A stretch of 64,000 nt of DNA from the NCBI RefSeq assembly GCF_008124835.1, contig NZ_VNHW01000001.1, positions 310,001-374,000 of the forward strand, read 5' to 3'. This document shows positions 42,910-52,500 of this stretch, piece after piece. How positions within the stretch are numbered: the stretch's first letter is position 1; each line of letters opens with the position of its first letter. The notes under the pieces are model-generated. The model was not told where the DNA came from. It saw nothing but the letters and a program-made list of their open reading frames with translations, and made no database searches. This DNA is from Blastococcus xanthinilyticus. GTDB taxonomy: Bacteria; Actinomycetota; Actinomycetes; Mycobacteriales; Geodermatophilaceae. The position numbers and the translations under genes are program-made.

Positions 42910-43821
42910 TTAGGACTGGCGGCGAAGTGCCCGAGCAGCCAACTGATCTCCGGCGTCAGCGCCGCGCTGGAACTGCTCCAGAGCCGCTGCCGTATCGCCG
43001 CGGTCGAGTAGAAGTGCGCCCAGGTTGTAGAAGCAGTTCGTATCACCAGCGGCGATACCGCTTCGATACGCGCGCTCGGCGGAGGCGACGTCATCGAAAT
43101 GGTCCAAGAGAATATTGCCAAGGGGAAGCCAGCAAGCCTTTTCGCCGCGCTCCGCCCCCCTCTGGAGCTGGGTTAAGGCTTCTTCGGTGCGACCGGTTAA
43201 CAGCAGCAGGTCAGCCAACGAGACGCACGCTGGCGAATATGCCTCCAATGCGAGGCGAAGGGTGCGCTCCAAAGAGGGGTCCAGCGAGTCGTCCCACTGC
43301 CAACATGCCAGAATCGCGGCCGCCTTCGAATCGCCAGCCTCATCCGCCATCTGAAGCAGCTGCTTTGCCCGTCCCAAGTCGGGACTTCTGAGCAATAGGG
43401 CCAACTGGATCATGCTCTGCTCGTCTCCGAAACTTGTCGCCGCTTCAAATGCACTCTTAGCGCCTTCCTGATCACCCTGCTGCAGAAGGGCGTAACCTAA
43501 GGGACCCCATGCCGCCTCTTCGCCGTGGCCAAGGGCATGCTCGGCTGCCCATTCGGCCTCCGCCCAACGCTCCAACTCGACGTACACGATGGCCAAATTG
43601 AGCCATGCGTCATCATCGCCGACCTCCGCAGCGCGAAGGAATGCCCCCGCTGCCTCAGTCCACCGCTGCAGGCGACACAAACTGAACGCCAGATGAAAGA
43701 GCGCCTCATCCGCGCCTAGATCGACGGCGTGCGCAAGGTAGGCAACCGCCTCGGCGTGTTCTTCGGCTTCGGCAAGCCGTATCCCCGCTTGAATGGCGGC
43801 CTCTCGGTCGACATGCTCCAT
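42910..43821 (-). CDS. TPR/Sel1-like repeat protein, candidate immunity for cassette C
   Basis: A 303-residue all-helical solenoid of about eight 34-36-residue repeats (AVAYLAHAVDLGADEALFHL, AAGAFLRAAEVGDDDAWLNL, AKSAFEAATSFGDEQSMIQL, AERAYRSGIAAGDTNCFYNL). It starts 39 bp after the tip of cassette C, in the same direction, with AAGGG before the ATG, and the next cassette begins 37 bp after its stop. Position argues for an immunity role; solenoid immunity proteins exist in polymorphic toxin systems. No signal peptide, so it acts in the cytoplasm. An unrelated scaffold role cannot be excluded. Confidence 0.75.
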   Translation of the reverse strand: MEHVDREAAIQAGIRLAEAEEHAEAVAYLAHAVDLGADEALFHLAFSLCRLQRWTEAAGAFLRAAEVGDDDAWLNLAIVYVELERWAEAEWAAEHALGHGEEAAWGPLGYALLQQGDQEGAKSAFEAATSFGDEQSMIQLALLLRSPDLGRAKQLLQMADEAGDSKAAAILACWQWDDSLDPSLERTLRLALEAYSPACVSLADLLLLTGRTEEALTQLQRGAERGEKACWLPLGNILLDHFDDVASAERAYRSGIAAGDTNCFYNLGALLLDRGDTAAALEQFQRGADAGDQLAARALRRQS

Positions 43822-43860
43822 GGTGACCCTTGTACACCTCCTGACGAGCTTGAGCAATAT

Positions 43861-46179
43861 CTAGTTTCGTCGCTTGGGCTTAGGGGTGAAGTTCGGTTTT
43901 ACTCCACCACCGTAACCCTGCACCTTTGTGTGCTTATCACTATTACTGCGCCGCTTGTTGCTAGTGTGGGCATTATCGCGATCCTCGCCGATTCTGGCCT
44001 TTTTCTTACCTCTGTTGGAGAACATCACGGCAGCACCGGAGATGCCCGCACCCGCGCCCACTGCGTAAAACGCCCCTCGAGGGATCGCTGGCCGGCGCAG
44101 CGGACAGGCGGCTGAACTGTTATGGACGAGGACGCCTTCGTTCGCGTCCCCGGCTATGAACGTGTGAACGTTAGCCACCGAGAGGTTGAGCACTGTCTGG
44201 TCAGGAATCCACCCGTAGTCGATGACCTGCGAGATAACGCGACCATCTTGGCCCGCACCAGGGATGAGGTCCCCAACCCGCAGGTCCTCGGTGTTTGTCC
44301 ACCCCAATCCTTCCACCCAGATGGGATGATTGGCGGTGGCGATCCAAGTGTCATCACCCGTGACCGCGGTGCCGTTGGACCCTGCGGGTGACGCAGGGGA
44401 GGTAGTGACGCTTATCAGGTGCTTCTCGCCGCGGCCGACGATCACGTCCAGTACCGGCTGCGCGGTGACCTTGCCGGTGTTCGGGTCCCTTGCGGCGACC
44501 AGTTCACCCACCTTGACGTCGCTGATCGGCACGGTGGTGCCGTCGGCCAGCAACACCCCGGTCTCGGGGGTGAAGCTGTTGCCGGGACCAGTACGGCAAC
44601 TGGCGGACGCCCGACGGGACGGCTTGGCAACCGCCCGGCCAACCCTCGCCGCGACCTTTCCGCCGGCTCTTGCGGCGGCGAAGCCGGCTTTCACCATGGC
44701 CCCGCCGCCGGGGACCATGGCCGCGACTGCGGTGACACCCATTTCCAGTGCTTTGCGCCGATTGCCGGTGGCGGCGTAGGCGCCGGCCGAGATGGCCCCC
44801 GCCGCAGCGCCGATGGGTCCGGGAACGACGGTGGCCACGACCTCGGCCACCGCGGCGACCTTCTTGGCCACCTTCTTCACCAGGGCCTTGAAGATGCCCC
44901 ACTGCCCATCCAGGTCGGTGCAGTTGACCGGATCACCCGAGCAGTAGTCATAGGCGGTCGAGTTCCCACCCGGTGAGGGGTCCCGGGACCAGAATCGGCC
45001 CGTGCCCGGGTCATACAGCCGCACCCCCATCAACACCACACCGGCCAGGGCATCCGCGGAGCGCTGCTTACCGCCCAGCCACCCGTACCGGCCCTCAGCA
45101 CCCGGAGACTGCCCGTCACTGACCCGGGCGATCCCGCTTTTCAGGTCGGTGGGGTTGCCGAACTCATCGGCGGACTGCACCCGCGCCCCGACCCAGTCGG
45201 CGGTGTCCTCCCCGTCCCGGATCGGCAGCCTGGTCATCACATCGCCGTGCAGATCCACCAACTGCAACACCCGGTCACCGGACTTCCCGGTCTCCACCGC
45301 CAGATTGCCGTCCAGACCATCCACGTACCGGGTGATCTCAGAATCCAGCGACGCGTCCTCGGCGATCCACGCCGGCGAATCACTGTCGGAGTCGTAGTGA
45401 TTGACCTTGGTGACCGCCTCCTGCCACCCCAGCTGCCCGTCCCCACCCACCGCCCACGCCGAGTTCGTGTAGGAGGCGAACCGGCCGATCGCATCCAACG
45501 ACCACGTCTGCCGCGCCACCCCCTCGACCGTCTGAGCGGCGATCAGATCATTGGCGAAGTACTCGTTCTGGACCGTCACACCCGGCGAGCCACGCACCGG
45601 CGCCGTCGTGACCCGACCCAGCGGGTCATACACCCACGCCCCCGCGCCCACCGCCGACTCCTCCACCAGCCGATCAGCCGAGTCATAGATGTACGTGTTC
45701 GTACTGGCCCCCGCGCCCGGATCACCGGGATCCACACACCCGCCGGCGCCGGAGACCGCCGTCGCCAGCGACAATCGGTTCCCCCGCACGCTGTAGCCGT
45801 AATCCCGCGCCACGCACACCGGCGTGCCGTTGATCGAGTCCTGCACCCCGGTCAACCGGCCCAGCGCGTCATAGGAGTACCGCTTGCTCGTCCCCGGCGT
45901 CACGTGCGTGACCATCTGCCCCGCGGCGTTCTCCACCGCCGCAGAGTGCGAGATGACCGTCCGCAAAGCCTGCGCGCAGGGCTCGCCCCCCGTCGCCCGA
46001 CGGGGCAGGCGCTCAGTGACGACAACCTGCGATAAGGGTGGGGTCAGCCGCAACCAGAACAGCGTCCTGGGCAGAATGCTCTCTTCTTGAAGCGAGAACG
46101 TCTCAGGCCACGCTCGCGCAGGAGGCCGTACCCCTTCGCGCTGTTCGACTGCTCGACATCTGGAAGGGATGCACGGCAC
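43861..46179 (-). CDS. Orphan Rhs C-terminal cassette C: partial Rhs core, HINT, short basic tip
   Basis: Rhs homology begins at about 45944 (SAAVENAAGQMVTHVTPGTS). The 75 residues before it in the frame are unrelated and lack an SD, so the start at 46179 is uncertain. The core end and HINT follow (NSFTPETGVLLADGTTVPIS, HPIWVEGLGWTNTEDL, VANVHTFIAG, VHNSS). The tip has a hydrophobic stretch (GAFYAVGAGAGISGAAVMF) and a strongly basic end (KKKARIGEDRDNAHTSNKRR, then SDKHTKVQGYGGGVKPNF and KPKRRN), possibly a nucleic-acid-binding or RNase-like toxin. No family recognised. Confidence 0.8.
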   Translation of the reverse strand: MPCIPSRCRAVEQREGVRPPARAWPETFSLQEESILPRTLFWLRLTPPLSQVVVTERLPRRATGGEPCAQALRTVISHSAAVENAAGQMVTHVTPGTSKRYSYDALGRLTGVQDSINGTPVCVARDYGYSVRGNRLSLATAVSGAGGCVDPGDPGAGASTNTYIYDSADRLVEESAVGAGAWVYDPLGRVTTAPVRGSPGVTVQNEYFANDLIAAQTVEGVARQTWSLDAIGRFASYTNSAWAVGGDGQLGWQEAVTKVNHYDSDSDSPAWIAEDASLDSEITRYVDGLDGNLAVETGKSGDRVLQLVDLHGDVMTRLPIRDGEDTADWVGARVQSADEFGNPTDLKSGIARVSDGQSPGAEGRYGWLGGKQRSADALAGVVLMGVRLYDPGTGRFWSRDPSPGGNSTAYDYCSGDPVNCTDLDGQWGIFKALVKKVAKKVAAVAEVVATVVPGPIGAAAGAISAGAYAATGNRRKALEMGVTAVAAMVPGGGAMVKAGFAAARAGGKVAARVGRAVAKPSRRASASCRTGPGNSFTPETGVLLADGTTVPISDVKVGELVAARDPNTGKVTAQPVLDVIVGRGEKHLISVTTSPASPAGSNGTAVTGDDTWIATANHPIWVEGLGWTNTEDLRVGDLIPGAGQDGRVISQVIDYGWIPDQTVLNLSVANVHTFIAGDANEGVLVHNSSAACPLRRPAIPRGAFYAVGAGAGISGAAVMFSNRGKKKARIGEDRDNAHTSNKRRSNSDKHTKVQGYGGGVKPNFTPKPKRRN

Positions 46180-46207
46180 TTGTCATGCGCGAGGCCGAGT
46201 ATGCGCC

Positions 46208-46501
46208 CTAGCTTTCAATCTCACCGAACGTCCAAGTCCCGTCGACGTCTTCGCGAGTCGCCCACGCGCCAATAGGTAGCGCCTTCACCGCTTCCAACGT
46301 CGGGTCCAACTGATGCATGTGGCCCTGGTGCACCATCACCGCCTGATCAGGGTCAGGGTCTGGTGTCCCTAAGTACTGCCAATCGCCATCTGTCTCATGC
46401 CGGACCAATAAGACCGCACCTCCTTCCAGCATGTCCTTGGTCGAGTACACGAGAGGATCATCGCTTCGGCCGACTCCTGCTCGTCGCAACCATCTCATCA
46501 T
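46208..46501 (-). CDS. Candidate immunity protein of the HNH-tipped Rhs toxin
   Basis: A 97-residue protein (MMRWLRRAGVGRSDDPLVYS; VLLVRHETDGDWQYLGTPDP; LDPTLEAVKALPIGAWATRE). The ATG overlaps the Rhs stop by 4 bp (ATGA), the classic toxin-immunity arrangement. It is small, soluble and acidic, which suits binding a basic HNH nuclease domain. The sequence style (HETDGDWQYLG...LDPTL...LPIGAWA) is one I associate with small actinobacterial proteins near toxins, but no function is established from sequence. Confidence 0.78.
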   Translation of the reverse strand: MMRWLRRAGVGRSDDPLVYSTKDMLEGGAVLLVRHETDGDWQYLGTPDPDPDQAVMVHQGHMHQLDPTLEAVKALPIGAWATREDVDGTWTFGEIES

Positions 46502-49500
46502 TTTGCACCCTTAATGTTGTTGCACCGCGCGCAGACATTCCTGCCATTCCTAATAGTGTTCCAGCCGCCCTTGGCTCGAGCAATGATGTGGTCGATTTCA
46601 CTAGACAGCATATTCTTCCTCTCTCCTAGCCTGAGCCGCTTGGCCCGCGGAGTTTCGACTCCGCAGATGTCACACTTTAGCACTCCGCCATTTTTTTCCA
46701 TGTTTGCATTGCGGATTTGCTCCCTCGCCATTTTCGTGAACCCCGCGCCTGAAGAGCAATTGTGAACCACGGTGCCGTCGCCCAAGTCGCCGATGACAAA
46801 CGTGTGCGTATTGGCGACGCTGAGGTTGTAGACGGTCTGGTCGGCCAGCCAGCCGTGGTCGTCGAGGTGCTGGACGACGCGGAGTTCGCCGGTGGCGCCG
46901 TGGAGGAGGTCGCCGACGGCGAGGTCGTCCGCGTCGGTCCAGCCCTCGCCTTGGACCCAGATGGGGTGGCCTGCGGTGGCGGTCCAGGCGTCGGCGCGGG
47001 GGTCGTCGTCGGCGGTCTGCCCGTTAGCGAGTGCGCCGGCCGGTGCCGGTGCGGTGACGACCTCGATGAGGTGCTTGTCGCCGTGGCCGACGATCACGTC
47101 GAGCACCGGCTGGGCGGTCACCTCACCGGTGAGCGGGTCCCGGGCGGCGACCAGGTCACCGACCTCGATGCCGCTGATCGGCTGCGTGGTGCCGTCGGCC
47201 ATGAGGACACCGGTCTCGGGCGTGAAACTGTTCGGGCGGGTGGCGCAACTAGCCGGTGCTCGCCGGAACGGCTTGGCCAGGGATTGGCCGGCCTTCGCAG
47301 CGATGCGTCCGCCGGACCGTGCAGCGGCGAACCCGGCTTTCACCATCGCCCCGCCGCCGGGGACCATGGCGGCCACCGCCTGCACGCTCATCCGCAGGGC
47401 CGCGGACTTGTTGCCGGTGACCGCGTACGCACCGGCCGAGATGGCCCCGGCCGCGACCCCGATCGGCCCGGGCACCACGGTGGCCACCACCTCGGCGACC
47501 GCGGCGACCTTCTTGGCGACCTTCTTCACCAGGGCCTTGAAGATCCCCCACTGCCCATCCAGATCGGTGCAGTTGACCGGATCACCCGAGCAGTAGTCAT
47601 AGGCCGTCGAGTTCCCACCCGGGGAGGGGTCCCGGGACCAGAACCGGCCCGTGCCCGGGTCATACAGCCGCACCCCCATCAACACCACACCGGCCAGGGC
47701 ATCGGCGGAGCGCTGCTTACCGCCCAGCCACCCGTACCGGCCATCCGCACCCGGGGACTGCCCGTCACTGACCCGGGCGCTCCCGCCCTTCAGGTCGGTG
47801 GGATTGCCGAACTCATCGGCGGACTGCACCAACGCTCGAGCCCAGTCCGCGACCGTCTCCCCGTCCGCGATGGGCAGCCTGGCCATCACATCGCCGTGCA
47901 GATCGACCAGCTGCAGCACCCGGTCACCGGACTTCCCGGTCTCCACCGCCAGGTTGCCGTCCAGCCCGTCCACGTAGCGGGTGATCTCAGTTTCCAGCGA
48001 CTCGTCCTCGGCGATCCACGCCGGCGAATCGCTGTCGGAGTCGTAGTGGTTGACCTTGGTGACCGCCTCCTGCCACCCCGGCTGCCCGTCACCACCCACC
48101 GCCCACGCCGAGTTGGTGTAGGAGGCGAACCGGCCGATCGCATCCAACGACCACGTCTGCCGCGCGACCCCCTCGATCGTCTGGGCGGCGATCAGGTCAT
48201 TGGCGAAGTACTCGTTCTGGACCGTCACACCAGGCGAGCCGCGCACCGGCGCGGTCGTGACCCGACCCAGCGGGTCATACACCCACGCCCCCGCGCCGAC
48301 CGCCGACTCCTCCACCAGCCGATCAGCGGAGTCATAGGTGTACGTGTTCGTGCTGGCCCCCGCGCCCGGATCACCAGGATCCACACACCCGCCGGCGCCC
48401 GAGACCGCCGTCGCCAGCGACAACCGGTTCCCCCGCACGCTGTAGCCGTAATTCCGCGCCACGCACACCGGCGTGCCGTTGATCGAGTCCTGCACCCCGG
48501 TCAACCGGCCCAGCGCGTCATAGGAGTAACGCTTGCTCGTCCCCGGCGTCACATGCGTGACCATCTGCCCCGCAGCGTTCTCCACCGCCGCCGACGAGGC
48601 AATCAGCGTCCCGTCGCCGGATCGCGCATACGTGCGCGACACCGGCGTCCGGTTCGCGTCATAGCCGATCGTCAGCGTGACCCCACCGGGAAGCGACTGG
48701 CTCATCACCTGACCATCGGGCCCGTAGGACGCAGAGATCGTCCCGGCCACCGAATCGGTCACCGACGTCACGAACCCGCGCGGCTCCTTCGCCCGGTCAT
48801 AGCTGAACGACGTCGTCGACCCCGTGGAGTCGGACACCTCCGTCGGCTTGCCGAACCGGTCGAAGACGCTGGTGGTCCAGCCACCCGAACCGTCCTCGTA
48901 CTTGGTCATGCGGCCCAGCAGGTCGAAGGACTTCCTGACCGTCGACACCACCGCACCCGCCGGGTCGTGACCCTCGATCACCGTCACGTCACCGGTTGCC
49001 GGGTCATATCGGTTCACCGTCTTCGCCACCGGCGCACCGGCCCCGGCACCCGAGCCGCTCAAGGTCACCGACAGCACCCGGTCGGCGGCGTCGTACTCGG
49101 TGACCGTCGTGCGCGACACCGTCGTCGTCGCACCTGCCACCGGGCCGGTGGCCGACTCCGTCACCGAGGACACCGAGCCGTACCGGTTGTACGCGGTGAC
49201 GTGCTTGACCGGCAGCTGACCCGCCATCCGCGAGGAGTCATGGCCGGTCACCGCACCCGCCGCGTAGGACATGCACGGCAGCCCGGCATAGGCCGCGTTG
49301 TTCCCGCACTCGCTCTTCTGCGCGTTCGCCCCGGCGGTGTAGTAGACGGCGAGGTTCGTGCTCGCGTCCTTGCCGGTCGAGCCGATCCCGCGCGACTCGA
49401 CAGCCCGACCCTGGTCGTCGTACCGGACCAGCGCGGACAGCTTCGCACCGGTGGCGTCGAAGGTGACCACGGTGGGCTGACCCGTCTTCCACCCCGACGT

Positions 49501-52500
49501 CGGTCCGGCGGGCGAGGAGCCGTCGATCGGGGCGTACCCGTTGACCGTGACCTCGGCGTCCAGGAGACCGTCGGTGGCCGGGTTGCCACCGGCTGGGAGC
49601 AGCCCGTCGGTCTGGGTGGTGACCAGGTGGTATGCCTGCCCGTCGGGCCTGTCCTGGTCGTAGACGTACCTGGTCACGTCCTGAACGACCCGGGTGTCCT
49701 TCGGGTCGTTGCCGATCGCCAGGAGTACCCGCGGACCTCGGGTCCACAGCACGTCTAGCCCGTCGCGGCTGTAGAAGGTCTTCGTCGACAGGGCCTCGGC
49801 GCGGGTCGCACTGTTGTCGGTGTCGCTGTCGACGTTGTTGAGGTTGAGAAGATGCAGGTCGGCGTCCGCGGTCGGGAGCTGGCGGAGAGCCAACAGCCGA
49901 TTGGTGGCGTCCAGGGAACGCACGACATTGCCGAATTGGTCGTACTGGGCGGTGTCGATGAAGCCGGCGGCCGGCGCATCCGGCCCGGCCGGTGTGGCGG
50001 TGTTGACCTCGCGCCCGGAGGCGTCCAGGTAGTGAACCGTGGCCGAGCGGTAGCCGTCGGGGCCAGGGCTGGTAGTGGTCGCGGTGGTGACGGTCGGTAC
50101 GTCCTCCGGCCCGAAGACGGCGGTGGCGTCGGTCGGGCCGCGGGTCTGCGCCCAGGTCGCGAGCGCGTCGGGGCCGAGGTCGTAGGGGCCGCCGCTGCCG
50201 CGGGCGAGCGGCACGGCGTAGACGAGAGTTGTGACGTTCTTCTTCTCGCCGAGCTGATCGACCGTCCCGGGAATGAGCGAGTCGCGGGACACCGTGAGCA
50301 GCCGACCGGAGCTGCGGTCGACCAGGTCACCCTCGCCGATCGTCGAACGGGCGCCACCCGTGCCGTAGGCGAACGCCCAGGGCAGCTCACCGGGCACACC
50401 GAGGCCGACGACACGTCCATCCGCGTCGTAGGAGTAGCTCGTCTTCAGCGCGGGCGAGATCCGGGGGTCCCACACCTCGCGCAGGCGCCCCTCTGTGTCG
50501 TAGGCGTACCGGACCGCGGCCACCGACGTGGTGGCTGCCTGGCCGGCCACGGCCGAGTGCAGCCGGACCTCGACCAGACGCTCGGCGTAGTCACCGAACT
50601 TGTCGGCGGTGGCGGTGGTCGCCGTGGCGTAGAGGAGCTGGGTGACCTGGCAGCCGACCGCCGGAACCGGAGTCGTGCAGGCGGCCGTGTTGACCGGCCA
50701 GTTGTCCACACCGGGCTGGAGAGGGGCGATCATCCGGGCCAGCCGCAGGCGGCCGTTGACCGATTCGTACACGAGTCGCGTCTGGCCCGCATCGGCCGGA
50801 GGCGAGGTCGAGACCAGACGTGCCACGTTGTCGAACGCCGGGTTCGGGCCGCGCCAGGTCTTGGTGTCCCACAGCGAGACGTCATCGGTGCGGTAGACGA
50901 CGGCGTTGGCGTCGTTCTGGAGGGTGAAGCGCGCGCCGGGATTCCCCCAGGTGTTCGAGCTCCAGACGACGGCGCCGTTGACGGCGTGCATGACCATGTT
51001 GCCGTCGGACTGCATGGTCAGCGCCGCGCCAGGGTGGTTCCACGTGCGGCTGTCCCAGAGCGCGGTCCTCCGCCCGTCGACGCGTCCGTCGAGGAGCTCG
51101 TAGACCACGGCGTTGCCATCGGTCTGCTGGATGAACTGGAAGCGCCCGTTCGTCGAGAGGACGTACTGACCGCCAGTCAGCCGGTCGCCCGGGTGCAGCA
51201 TGCTGGTGACGCCGGTCCGGAAGGTGCTCACCGTGCCGTCGAGCTCGGTCAGCCGCCACTGCCCCCGGCCCGCGGGAGTCAGGGTCAGGCTCTCCGCACC
51301 CGGCTCGGGCCACCAACGCCCGTCACCGCCCTGGGTGAACCACACCTCCCCACCACCGGACAGGTGCAGCGCGGCGACGTCGGTATACGGCTGGCTGATG
51401 TGGCTGTAGCCCGTCTGCGCGCCGCCATCGGCGGTGCCCAGGGACCACTGCGGTCCGAGGGGCGCGAAGATCTCCCGCACCGAGACGTCGTCGAAGAACA
51501 CCTCCTTGCCCGCGCCGGCGAAACCGTTGTACAGCCGCACGGCGCCGTTGCCTGCCGCCGATGCGGGGACGGTGACATCGACGGTCAGCTGCTGCCAGGC
51601 GTCGACGAGACGTGGCCGGGCGCTGGTCACCCGTACCTCTTTGCCCGACTCGGTGTAGACGGCGGACAGTCGCAGCCCGTCCGCGTGCTCAGGGCTCAAC
51701 CCGCTGGCCGCGGGCACGTAGACCCACGCCGACAGCCGGTAGGTCGCCCCCTTGGCCAACACCGGGGATGTGCGGGGGGTGGCATAGACGTCGCTGCCGG
51801 TGCCGCGGCTGACCAGACGCATGGCGTTCTTCCCGGTGTGCCACCGGTTCGTCACCACGCTCACGTCGCCAGCGGTGGCGCTCCAGTCGCTGACCGCGGA
51901 CATCTTCTGCATGGCCTCGGACAGCAACTCCGGCTGCAGTTCGAACCCGGACCGGGTGTCCCGGGAAGAGGTCGTGCGGCCCAGCGCCATGCCGAACTCG
52001 TCGACATCGGTGGAGGACAGGGCGTACTCACCGGTCAGCAGGTTCACCGAGCCGGGACCGACCTCCGTGGTGGCGGCGTAGGCAGCGTCCGGGGAGACGG
52101 TGACCGTCGTCCACGCAGTGGTGTACTCGTCGCGGCCGTCGGCGTCTTTGGCCACGACGGCGGCGATCTGCACCGGTCCGGGAACGTGCCCCAGCGTCAG
52201 CCCTGCATCCCAGGTGACGTACTCGCCCTCGGCGACCATCGGTGTGAAGGCCGATGTCAGCGGCCTGCCGTCGGCCTCGGTGAGGGCGGTGAGCGGGATC
52301 GGGCTGGTGACGGTCGAATCCGGGCCACGGCGCCAGAGGAACTTCACGTGGCTGAAGCCGGACTCCCCCGCGACGGCCACGCGGACGTTCCGCACCACCT
52401 GGGCGCCCTCGACCGGCGACAGCAGGCCGGCACGCCCGACGTTGAAGCTGTACCGGGCGATGCCCGACCGGTTGCCGGCCCGGTCGACGGATTGCACCTG

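Noticed and set aside
38787-48941. Reading the repeated Rhs segments as an assembly artefact
   Set aside because: The copies differ at many bases, have different 5' limits and different unique tips and immunity genes, which a collapsed or duplicated assembly would not produce. Long-read confirmation would still be useful.
46762-49758. 998-aa plus-strand frame opposite the Rhs gene, plus 49852-53499
   Set aside because: Antisense shadows of the Rhs coding sequence; repetitive only because the Rhs copies repeat.
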